The notes under the pieces were generated by a model. That model worked only from the letters and a program-made list of their open reading frames with translations, searched no databases and was not told the DNA's origin. Made by a program: the position numbers and the translations under genes. Shown here one piece after another: positions 1-7,277 of a stretch of DNA of 64,000 bases. Source of the DNA: Flavobacterium sp. (GTDB lineage: Bacteria; Bacteroidota; Bacteroidia; Flavobacteriales; Flavobacteriaceae); NCBI GenBank assembly GCA_018401995.1, contig JAGYJR010000009.1, forward strand, positions 1 through 64,000, written 5' to 3'. Numbering within the stretch: the stretch's first letter is position 1; the number at the start of each line of letters is the position of its first letter.

Positions 1-2
1 TT

Positions 3-191
3 TATTTTGAACCAAAAACCAGTAATTTTCAGTTAGAAAAATTTGCACCTTTTGTGGATGGTGGCAACATCATGGATATTTATAAAGAACTTGATGACGC
101 CATTTATCACATTGAGCGCAACGGAAATAGCCGATTGATTTTAACCGATTTATCCATAAAATTAACCCGATTGATTCATAAAAAAAGTTAG
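3..191 (+). CDS. holB: DNA polymerase III subunit delta' C-terminus (partial)
   Basis: This is the 3' end of a gene that begins before the window. The open frame from base 3 to the TAG at 189-191 encodes about 62 residues, including PFVDGGNIMDIYKELDDA and AIYHIERNGNSRLILTDL. From memory this matches the C-terminus of the flavobacterial clamp-loader subunit delta', which helps load the beta clamp at the replication fork. The catalytic-type AAA+ part is outside the window, so the call rests on the tail alone. The next gene starts two bases after the stop and is probably co-transcribed. Confidence 0.6.
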   Translation, partial: YFEPKTSNFQLEKFAPFVDGGNIMDIYKELDDAIYHIERNGNSRLILTDLSIKLTRLIHKKS

Positions 192-193
192 TT

Positions 194-577
194 ATGATGA
201 CCAATGCCGCTCCAATCTTGATTTTGCTATTATTAGCCATCACTTTTTTGTATTCCAGCTTTGAAAAGTTGACTGATTGGAACGGAACTATGACTTGGTT
301 GCAATCGCATTTTGCCAATACTTTTGTGGTTAAGTATTTGAAAATCTGCTTAATTTTGATTTTAGTAATGGAAATAATTACTGGCGTTTTTTGTATTTCA
401 GGAATTATTGAATTGGCACTAAAACCTTCAAGTAAAATTGCTTGGTACGCTGCCGTTTTTTCTTGTTTGACTTTATTATCCTTACTTTTTGGCCAACGCA
501 TTGCAAAAGACTACGACGGCGCAAGAACCATTGTTATTTACTTTATCCCAGCAGTTGTTTTAGTATATTGGTTGTGA
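194..577 (+). CDS. DoxX-like small integral membrane protein
   Basis: This 127-residue protein has four hydrophobic segments, at about residues 5-22, 46-70, 80-98 and 108-126. The charged loop between the first two contains YSSFEKLTDWNG, a pattern seen in DoxX/MauE-like membrane proteins. These are loosely tied to redox or quinone-linked processes, but no reaction can be assigned here. It begins two bases after the holB stop. Two consecutive ATG codons are possible starts and the choice shifts the product by one residue. Confidence 0.6.
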   Translation: MMTNAAPILILLLLAITFLYSSFEKLTDWNGTMTWLQSHFANTFVVKYLKICLILILVMEIITGVFCISGIIELALKPSSKIAWYAAVFSCLTLLSLLFGQRIAKDYDGARTIVIYFIPAVVLVYWL

Positions 578-603
578 TTTTTCACTTGAAACGATTGAAA
601 ATT

Positions 604-2883
604 TTATTTATTGACCAAACTCGCTTTGTACAAACGCAACTCATCCCAAGAAAATTTATCGCCGTGAATTTCTTTTAGTTCGCCCAAACTTTGGCCTTTA
701 AAATCTTGGAAAGCTGATTGTAATTCTTCCACTTTATCTTCAGGTAAGATTTCGGAAAGTTGGATAATTTCCATTTGAATTAACTTACTAAAATGATTGA
801 AAATAGTTTGTGGCGTTAGCTTTCTTTCTTTAGCAATTTCATAGATGGTTAGGTTTTGTTTCCATAGTTCCAGAGTGTCTTCGATGGTAGATTTTTTAGG
901 TTCTTTGGTTTTCTTCTTTTTAGGTTCGTCATAATACGAAACATCATCTTCATCTTCAACTAATGAATTACTAATGGCTTTAAATCGCTCCGAAACTTTA
1001 ACTAATTTATTGATTTTATAAACGTTAGCATCTTCCGAAATTAGATTTTTCTTTGAAATTTCTTTGCCTTCAACAATAATTTGAGTGAGTAATTTCACCT
1101 TTTTCAACTGTAAAACCGCTTTGATTTGTAAATCTTCCAATTCCAATAATTCATCATGAAAAATTTTGACTTTTTTGGTCCGTTTCACTTCTTCAATTTT
1201 AAGCAATAACTCTTCAGTTATTTCATCTAAAATCTTAAAAAAATAGTCGTAAGCGGCATCACAACGTTGTTTTACAAATTCGGGTTGGAGTTCAGTTTCA
1301 TTGAAAATTTTATGCAATTGTTGCAAGAACTTGATTGAAGGTTCTGCTATTGTAGCCATTTTATCGTGCTGTTCTATAGCCCATTTTTCGTGCTTGGTTT
1401 TTGGTGATTTCGGCGCTTCGGATTTATAACTAAAAATATGATTGCGCCATTCTTGGACTAACTGCTTGAAATCAAATGCATTGAATAATGATTGTAGCCA
1501 AAATTGTAAAGTTTCAACCGTTAATTCATTTTTGAGAATTTCTTCTGTTGCTTTGTTTTCAGCATAACTCAATACTTCTTCGTCGCTGGAAATGCCATTC
1601 ATTCGTAGCGGAGAAAGCAAAATTAGCCCTTTTAACGAACGTAAACGTGATAAAGCCACATAGGCTTGTCCGGGAGCAAAAACTTGCGATACATCGAGCG
1701 CTGCTTTGTCGAAAGTTAAACCTTGACTCTTGTGAACGGTAATTGCCCAAGCTAATTTAATAGGGTAGTGAACAAAAGTTCCAATAACTTCTTCTTTAAC
1801 TTCTTTAGTGTTTTCATCGACTTTATAGCGAATATTTTGCCATTCGTAACGTTCTACTTCAATGGTTTTGTTCTCTTCTGGGAAATGCACGAAAATTTCT
1901 TTTTCAGAAAGTGATTGAATTACACCCATTTTTCCGTTGTAAAACTGTTTATCAAAATTTAAATCGTTTTTGATGAACATGATTTGAGCGCCAATTTTTA
2001 ATCGAAGCTGTTCCTCTAATGGAAAAATCTTATCTGGAAATTCACCTGTAATTTCGGGTAAATAAGAGAATTCTTTTCCTTTTAAATCTTCCAATGCTTG
2101 TGCGTTTATAGCATCAGCTTTGGCATTGTGCGTAGTTAAAGTAATATAACCTTTATTAGCTTTTAGATCAAAATCCGGTTGAACGAATTGATTCAGAAGT
2201 TGGATGTCATTGGAAGTAATTTTGTTGTAGCGCAAATTATTCAAAACATCGATAAATTCGGAATCGGTTTGGCGAAAAATTTTGTCTAATTCGATATACA
2301 ATGGCGGAAATTGTTGCATCACATGCGAATGAAAAAAGAACATACCGCGATAATATTTTCTCAAAACATCCCATTCTTCATTTTTGACCACTGGTGGTAA
2401 TTGTAATAAATCTCCTATAAATAAAACTTGTGCGCCACCAAAAGGTTTATCGGTTCTTCGAACTTTTCGCATCATAAAATCGATGGCGTCTAAAACATCT
2501 GCACGAAGCATTGAAACTTCATCGATGATTAGTAATTCCATATTTCGAATAACGGCGCGTTTGACATTGTTCATCTTAAAATGCCGACCTAGAGAATTGC
2601 GATTTTCAAATTTATAGGTTGGTGAAAAATTGGGAAGTTCCTTATTATCAGGCAAAAAAGCGGCAAAAGGCAATTGAAAAAGCGAATGAATAGTAACGCC
2701 ACCAGCATTTAGAGCGGCGATTCCTGTTGGTGCTACAACCACTGTGTTTTTGTGAGTTGTGGCAATAATTTCCTTTAAAAGCGTGGTTTTTCCTGTTCCG
2801 GCTTTACCGGTTAGAAAGATGGATTTATTGGTTTGATTAATAAATCGAAGCGTGTAAATTGCTGCGGCTGATAGTGATTCCAT
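604..2883 (-). CDS. PIF1/RecD-like DNA helicase with C-terminal HTH domain
   Basis: A 759-residue superfamily 1 helicase. Walker A is GKAGTGKTT at about residues 26-34 and Walker B is LLIIDEVSML near 117-126. The downstream segment AWAITVHKSQGLTFD near 380-395 is the UvrD_C_2/PIF1 motif VI region. After a lysine-rich linker (KKKKTKEPKK) the last 90 residues resemble an HTH_40-type domain (LTPQTIFNHFSKLIQ). The family is common in Bacteroidetes and is thought to unwind DNA during repair or replication; the exact substrate is unknown. It converges on the DoxX-like gene and has a palindromic element upstream. Confidence 0.85.
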   Translation of the reverse strand: MESLSAAAIYTLRFINQTNKSIFLTGKAGTGKTTLLKEIIATTHKNTVVVAPTGIAALNAGGVTIHSLFQLPFAAFLPDNKELPNFSPTYKFENRNSLGRHFKMNNVKRAVIRNMELLIIDEVSMLRADVLDAIDFMMRKVRRTDKPFGGAQVLFIGDLLQLPPVVKNEEWDVLRKYYRGMFFFHSHVMQQFPPLYIELDKIFRQTDSEFIDVLNNLRYNKITSNDIQLLNQFVQPDFDLKANKGYITLTTHNAKADAINAQALEDLKGKEFSYLPEITGEFPDKIFPLEEQLRLKIGAQIMFIKNDLNFDKQFYNGKMGVIQSLSEKEIFVHFPEENKTIEVERYEWQNIRYKVDENTKEVKEEVIGTFVHYPIKLAWAITVHKSQGLTFDKAALDVSQVFAPGQAYVALSRLRSLKGLILLSPLRMNGISSDEEVLSYAENKATEEILKNELTVETLQFWLQSLFNAFDFKQLVQEWRNHIFSYKSEAPKSPKTKHEKWAIEQHDKMATIAEPSIKFLQQLHKIFNETELQPEFVKQRCDAAYDYFFKILDEITEELLLKIEEVKRTKKVKIFHDELLELEDLQIKAVLQLKKVKLLTQIIVEGKEISKKNLISEDANVYKINKLVKVSERFKAISNSLVEDEDDVSYYDEPKKKKTKEPKKSTIEDTLELWKQNLTIYEIAKERKLTPQTIFNHFSKLIQMEIIQLSEILPEDKVEELQSAFQDFKGQSLGELKEIHGDKFSWDELRLYKASLVNK

Positions 2884-2904
2884 GTGGCGTAAATTTAATA
2901 ATAA

Positions 2905-3064
2905 TACCGATTTTGCTTTGAAATTACTGCAATAAAACGCCCTTTTTTCCTTTCTACTTCCCTATAAAAAGAAAACGTAGCTATGGCTATGCTTTATTTT
3001 TCTATGTTGTATAAAGAAAAAAATCATCGTTTTCTTTTACAGTAATTTAAAAGCAAAAACGGTA
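2905..3064. repeat. 160-bp imperfect palindrome upstream of the helicase gene
   Basis: The arm at 2905-2939 and the arm at 3028-3064 are inverted complements with about 30 of 35 positions matching and one two-base indel. The ends read TACCGATTTTGCTTT and AAAGCAAAAACGGTA. The 88 bases between the arms are pyrimidine-rich at first and contain no open frame. The structure could be a small non-autonomous mobile element or the scar of one, or a transcript that folds into a long hairpin. No transposase is nearby. Confidence 0.6.
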
Positions 3065-3096
3065 TAACAAATATATAGCATTTATTGAAAATAAAA

Positions 3097-3119
3097 AAGT
3101 CCTGCTTTTAACAGGACTT
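3097..3119 (-). terminator. Terminator of the Skp-like gene
   Basis: AAGTCCTG and CAGGACTT form an 8-bp perfect stem with a 7-base loop. A run of six A on the plus strand immediately before it becomes the U tract for minus-strand transcription, which arrives from the Skp-like gene ending at 3142. Confidence 0.8.
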
Positions 3120-3141
3120 CATTGGTATTTAAAATTAAGAA

Positions 3142-3726
3142 TTACTTATTAGTTTCTTCTTTTTTTGGTTCTTCTTTAGAAGTTTCTTTGCCTTTAGATG
3201 CTTGGAATTCTTCGTTTAATAATTTTAGAATTTCTTCTGTGATATCATAGTTTTCTTTAGCATACAAAACTGTTGCAGCATCGCCAGTTCCGTAAATATA
3301 ATCGTAACCGTTCTTTTTACCGTAATCTTTGATGAAATCCTTCATTGATTTAACGATTTCACTTCTAATACTGTCACTTTCAATTTGAATTTGACGTAAC
3401 AACGCATTTTGTTCCATTTGTAATTCTTGCTCACGACGTTGTAATTCAGCACCTTTTTGTTGTGCCCAAGCCATTCCTTTTACTTGTGCGTTACTTTGAA
3501 AATTTTGAGCTTCGTATTGGAAATTCTTTAGTTTTGTTTCTAAAGGTCTTCCCATTTCTAAAGATTTCACTTTAAATTTTTCCTCTTCATCTTTAAACTT
3601 GTCATATTTCTCCATCAAAGTTGCCGTATCAATATAAGCCGTTTTTGCTCCTTCAGCTGAAGCGGTTTCTTTGTTACATGAAATAGTTGCTAACGCAATT
3701 CCTAAAATTAAAAGTGCTTTTTTCAT
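3142..3726 (-). CDS. OmpH/Skp-family periplasmic chaperone, probably lipidated
   Basis: A 194-residue protein with a signal peptide ending in a lipobox (ALATISC at residues 11-17). A central charged coiled coil from about 45 to 125 (rich in Q, E and K) is followed by the Skp-type C-terminal strand region (KKNGYDYIYGTG). Skp proteins hold unfolded outer-membrane proteins in the periplasm. E. coli Skp is soluble, whereas this copy would be membrane-anchored, which is common in Bacteroidetes. The tail is a lysine/glutamate-rich low-complexity stretch. It has its own terminator and appears monocistronic. Confidence 0.8.
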   Translation of the reverse strand: MKKALLILGIALATISCNKETASAEGAKTAYIDTATLMEKYDKFKDEEEKFKVKSLEMGRPLETKLKNFQYEAQNFQSNAQVKGMAWAQQKGAELQRREQELQMEQNALLRQIQIESDSIRSEIVKSMKDFIKDYGKKNGYDYIYGTGDAATVLYAKENYDITEEILKLLNEEFQASKGKETSKEEPKKEETNK

Positions 3727-3961
3727 TTGTGTATGTGTAAATGTATTTTTTAAATTTTTGTAAAAATAGTAATTCCTTGTGAAGTAGCAAATAAACTGAA
3801 AAATTAAAGTATAAGATTTAATTATTACAACTTAATAGTTCAATAATTTTCAACTATAAAAATCCACCTTAATATATTCGATTTAAAAGAAAATCAAAAA
3901 AAGTGAATGATTTTATATGTTTTTAAGTCTAAAACTGCTTAAAATAGCTTTAAAATAAATT

Positions 3962-4810
3962 TTACTTCTTCTTTATGATGTAAATATGCGATGAAAACTC
4001 CTTTTTTTGCATTCCTGACCAATTTGACAACAATCCAATAAAAAATCCTTTGATGAAGTTCATTTTTCCGGTTTTGTATTTCTCCGATAAAAGTGCTACA
4101 TAAAAACTATCAAACCACATTGGTTTTACTTTTTTAAGTTGCATGTTTTGATCACCAAATAATTTTTCAATAGCTGTTTTTGAAAAATGCCATAAATGTC
4201 GAGGCACATCATAAGCTGCCCAAAATTCTTTATAATACTTGGCATCGTAAGATTTAAAATTAGGAACCGCAATAATAATTGTTCCATTAGGTTTCAACAA
4301 ACGTTTTAGTATTGCAATATGTTCTTCCAAATTTGGCACGTGTTCTAAAACATGCCACATGGAAATCACATCAAAACTTTCATTTGCCAATTCTTCCAAA
4401 TTGGTTCCAAAAGAAACTCCTTTTTGAATGGCAATTTGTTTTGCTTTGTCATTAGGTTCAATTCCTGTTGTAATCCAATTTTGTTTTTTGGCTTCCAATA
4501 AAAAATCGCCTGTTCCGGCGCCAATATCTAAAAGCGTTCCTTTTTTAGGATGCCATTGGTTAATTAAATTGACTTTGTTTTTTATTGCCTTGCTTTTAAC
4601 CAAATGATACATTTTTTCAAAAAGCGTTCGTTTGCCATCAGTGTGCGAAATATAATCTTCGCTTTCATAATAACTAGGCAAACTTTCCAACGAAGGTTGT
4701 GGATGAGTTTTTAGCACATCGTAAGCTTCGTTATGCAATAAAGAAAAAGATTTTCCAGAAACTGAAAAATCTTTAACGGTTATAAATTTCTTGTCTTCTA
4801 AAAAAATCAT
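3962..4810 (-). CDS. Class I SAM-dependent methyltransferase
   Basis: A 282-residue protein. The SAM-binding motif I is LLDIGAGTGDFLLEAKK at about residues 92-108, the acidic motif II is GIEPNDKA, and motif IV is FDVISMWHVLEHV, as in the Methyltransf_11/23 group. The N-terminal 60 residues (SLPSYYESEDYISHTDG) resemble those of sugar- or lipid-modifying methyltransferases of Bacteroidetes, where a zinc cluster may be lost. The substrate is not visible. It lies 120 bases downstream of mnmG, separated by a parS-type site and a repeat, so co-transcription is uncertain. Confidence 0.8.
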   Translation of the reverse strand: MIFLEDKKFITVKDFSVSGKSFSLLHNEAYDVLKTHPQPSLESLPSYYESEDYISHTDGKRTLFEKMYHLVKSKAIKNKVNLINQWHPKKGTLLDIGAGTGDFLLEAKKQNWITTGIEPNDKAKQIAIQKGVSFGTNLEELANESFDVISMWHVLEHVPNLEEHIAILKRLLKPNGTIIIAVPNFKSYDAKYYKEFWAAYDVPRHLWHFSKTAIEKLFGDQNMQLKKVKPMWFDSFYVALLSEKYKTGKMNFIKGFFIGLLSNWSGMQKKEFSSHIYIIKKK

Positions 4811-4857
4811 TTTAAAAATTTTATGCCAATGGCTTATTTTAGTAGGGTTGACTGCGT

Positions 4858-4873
4858 TGTTTCACGTGAAACA
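4858..4873. promoter_or_regulatory. parS-type centromere site (perfect palindrome)
   Basis: TGTTTCACGTGAAACA is an exact match to the well-known ParB binding sequence TGTTnCACGTGAAACA. It lies between mnmG and the methyltransferase gene. ParB loads at such sites and spreads to organise the origin region for segregation. No parA or parB gene is in the window. Confidence 0.88.
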
Positions 4874-4913
4874 TATCCAGTTGACAGTCGCAGTATTCAG
4901 TCGCGACTAAATG

Positions 4914-4932
4914 AAAACTGAAAACTGTGACT
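4914..4932. repeat. AAAACTGAAAACTGTGACT repeat at the end of mnmG
   Basis: A 19-base string that recurs exactly at 20910-20928. Here it overlaps the mnmG stop codon; there it ends about 18 bases from the stop of the DUF2807 gene. Both copies sit in longer stretches built of degenerate CAGTCGCAGT/GACTGAAAACTG units. The function is unknown. Confidence 0.65.
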
Positions 4933-6802
4933 ATCTTCCCATATAGATTAACAATACCGAAACATCGCTTGGAGAAACTCCGCTGATTCTTGATGCTTGT
5001 GCAATGGTTCTTGGTCTAATTTTATTTAATTTCTGTTTGGCTTCAATGGAAATGGATTGAATCTTATCAAAATTAAAATTTTCTGGAATAATTACATCTT
5101 CTAAACGCGTTAATTTATCGGCGTGACTTTTTTCCTTTTCAATGTAACCTGAATACTTCACTTGAATCTCAGCTTGCTCTACAATTTCTTGATCCAAATC
5201 GTTTTCTTCAATATAAGCTGCTACTTTTTTAAATTTAATAAAATCTTCCAAATCCAATTGCGGACGAGAAAAGACTTTAAACATTTTATCCGGCTGTGCC
5301 ATTAACGAAGAACCTTTAGATTCTAAAATTGGATTTGCTTCTTCAGGTTTTAAACTTGTTTCTCTGAAGAAAGTAACCATGGCTTCCGATTTGGAAAGTT
5401 TTTCTTCCATTCGTCGTAAACGATCTTCTTTGGCTAAACCAATTTCATATCCTTTTGGTGTTAATCTAAAATCAGCATTATCTTGACGTAATAACGTTCT
5501 GTATTCGGCACGAGAAGTAAACATTCTATAAGGCTCTTCTGTTCCTTTGGTAATTAAATCATCAATTAAAACTCCAATATAAGCTTCATCACGTTTTAAA
5601 ATAAACGGTGCTTTCTCTTGGACTTTTAATGCTGCATTAATTCCAGCCATTAAACCTTGGGAAGCTGCCTCTTCGTATCCAGTAGTTCCATTAATTTGTC
5701 CAGCGAAATACAAACCATCAATCAGCTTAGTTTCTAAAGTGTGTTGTAATTGCGTAGGAGGGAAGTAATCATATTCAATGGCATAACCCGGACGAAAGAA
5801 TTTTACATTCTCAAATCCAGCTACAGAACGTAGTGCTTTGAATTGAATATCTTCTGGCAATGAAGTTGAAAAACCATTGATATAATATTCACAAGTTGTC
5901 CAACCTTCTGGTTCTACGAATAACTGGTGACGTTCTTTGTCTGCAAAACGATTAATCTTATCTTCAATAGATGGACAATATCTTGGACCAATACTTTGTA
6001 TTCTTCCGTTGAACATTGGACTTCTATCAAAACCTTCACGTAAAATATCATGAACTTCTAATGAAGTATAAGACATCCAGCAAGAACGTTGTGTAGTTAA
6101 TGGTGAAGTTATATTGGAATAAGAAAACTTTTCTGGTTTAACATCACCAGGTTGTTCTTCCATTTTTGAGAAATCTAAAGAACGGCCATCGACTCTTGGT
6201 GGTGTTCCTGTTTTCATTCTGCCAGATTCAAAACCTAAATTAGTTAAATCTTCGGTTATTCCAAAAGAAGCACTTTCTCCAGCACGACCACCACCAAATT
6301 GTTTATCTCCAATATGAATCAAACCATTTAGAAATGTTCCATTGGTAAGCACTACTGTTTTTCCTTTTATCTCAATTCCAAGTGAAGTTCGGACGCCAAC
6401 AATCTTTCCGTTCTCAGCTAATATTCCTGAAATCATTTCTTGGTAGAAATCTAGATTAGGAGTTGCTTCCAACATATTTCTCCATTCTTCGGCAAACTTC
6501 ATTCTGTCGGATTGTACTCTTGGCGACCACATTGCTGGGCCTTTCGATTTATTCAACATCTTGAACTGGATAGCGGTTCTATCAGAAACAATTCCTGAAT
6601 AACCACCCAAAGCATCAATCTCACGCACAATTTGTCCTTTTGCAATTCCACCCATAGCTGGATTGCAAGACATCTGCGCGATGTTTTGTAAATTCATGGT
6701 CACCAACAAAGTGGAACAACCCATATTGGCAGCAGCAGCAGCAGCCTCACAACCAGCGTGCCCAGCACCAACAACAATTACATCATATTGATTTAAAAAC
6801 AT
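4931..6802 (-). CDS. mnmG: tRNA uridine-5-carboxymethylaminomethyl modification enzyme MnmG
   Basis: A 623-residue FAD-binding protein of the usual length. The N-terminal dinucleotide fold is VVGAGHAGCEAAAAAA at about residues 10-25, with the family signatures MSCNPAMGGIAKGQIVREID near 44-63 and MKTGTPPRVDGR near 197-208. The C-terminus has the helical MnmE/tRNA-binding region ending in ASRISGVSPSDVSVLL. With MnmE it installs cmnm5U at the wobble position of several tRNAs. It follows ybeY by 55 bases, and parS-type sites lie on both sides. In many bacteria mnmG is close to the replication origin. Confidence 0.98.
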   Translation of the reverse strand: MFLNQYDVIVVGAGHAGCEAAAAAANMGCSTLLVTMNLQNIAQMSCNPAMGGIAKGQIVREIDALGGYSGIVSDRTAIQFKMLNKSKGPAMWSPRVQSDRMKFAEEWRNMLEATPNLDFYQEMISGILAENGKIVGVRTSLGIEIKGKTVVLTNGTFLNGLIHIGDKQFGGGRAGESASFGITEDLTNLGFESGRMKTGTPPRVDGRSLDFSKMEEQPGDVKPEKFSYSNITSPLTTQRSCWMSYTSLEVHDILREGFDRSPMFNGRIQSIGPRYCPSIEDKINRFADKERHQLFVEPEGWTTCEYYINGFSTSLPEDIQFKALRSVAGFENVKFFRPGYAIEYDYFPPTQLQHTLETKLIDGLYFAGQINGTTGYEEAASQGLMAGINAALKVQEKAPFILKRDEAYIGVLIDDLITKGTEEPYRMFTSRAEYRTLLRQDNADFRLTPKGYEIGLAKEDRLRRMEEKLSKSEAMVTFFRETSLKPEEANPILESKGSSLMAQPDKMFKVFSRPQLDLEDFIKFKKVAAYIEENDLDQEIVEQAEIQVKYSGYIEKEKSHADKLTRLEDVIIPENFNFDKIQSISIEAKQKLNKIRPRTIAQASRISGVSPSDVSVLLIYMGR

Positions 6803-6816
6803 TATTCTAATTGTTA

Positions 6817-6832
6817 TGTTCCACGTGAAACA
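6817..6832. promoter_or_regulatory. parS-type centromere site
   Basis: TGTTCCACGTGAAACA matches TGTTnCACGTGAAACA exactly (n = C). It lies 15 bases upstream of the mnmG start codon, in the gap between ybeY and mnmG, so ParB binding could also affect mnmG transcription. Confidence 0.88.
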
Positions 6833-6857
6833 TTTAAAAAATTTCTAGTATATAAGC

Positions 6858-7277
6858 TTAATGTTCCACGTGAAACATTTGCATTTTTTCTTTTTCTTTA
6901 GTACGCATCAAAACTTCATCAGCTTCCGATTTATCTTTGTAACCACAATAATGTAAAACACCATGAGATAAAACGCGACGCAATTCATCATCAAAAGAAA
7001 CCTTAAAATCATCAGCGTTTTCACGAACACGTTCAATAGAAACAAAAATATCACCCTGTATTAAATTTCCTACTGTGTAATCGAAGCTTATAATATCGGT
7101 TAATGTATCGTGATCTAAATATTCTACATTTATTTTATGAAGATATTCATCGTCACAAAAGATGTAATTGATTTCACCTTCATCAAATCCTTCGGATTCA
7201 ATAATGCGGGAAATCCAATCTTCATATTGAGATTCGTTATCTAATTCAAAATCGGTTTCGTAATTAAAACTAATCAT
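6858..7277 (-). CDS. ybeY: Endoribonuclease YbeY (16S rRNA 3'-end maturation)
   Basis: A 139-residue protein of the UPF0054 family. The metal motif is HGVLHYCGYKD at 105-115: H105 and H109 match the canonical zinc histidines, but the third position, His in E. coli, is Asp115. I recall this GYKDK form as usual in Bacteroidetes, so it is a lineage variant rather than a defect. YbeY takes part in 16S rRNA processing and ribosome quality control. The last codons (MFHVEH) are encoded by a parS-type site. The start overlaps the end of the DUF4175 gene by 8 bases, so the two are translationally linked. Confidence 0.95.
   Translation of the reverse strand: MISFNYETDFELDNESQYEDWISRIIESEGFDEGEINYIFCDDEYLHKINVEYLDHDTLTDIISFDYTVGNLIQGDIFVSIERVRENADDFKVSFDDELRRVLSHGVLHYCGYKDKSEADEVLMRTKEKEKMQMFHVEH
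6862..6877. promoter_or_regulatory. parS-type site inside the 3' end of ybeY
   Basis: TGTTCCACGTGAAACA matches the ParB site consensus. It is only 45 bases from the site at 6817 and is read through as the YbeY C-terminus, residues MFHVEH. Coding and centromere functions therefore share the same bases. Confidence 0.88.

Noticed and set aside
70..501. 143-codon open frame on the minus strand
   Set aside because: It overlaps the holB end and the DoxX-like gene, has a basic composition without domain features, and is the antisense shadow of the real plus-strand genes.
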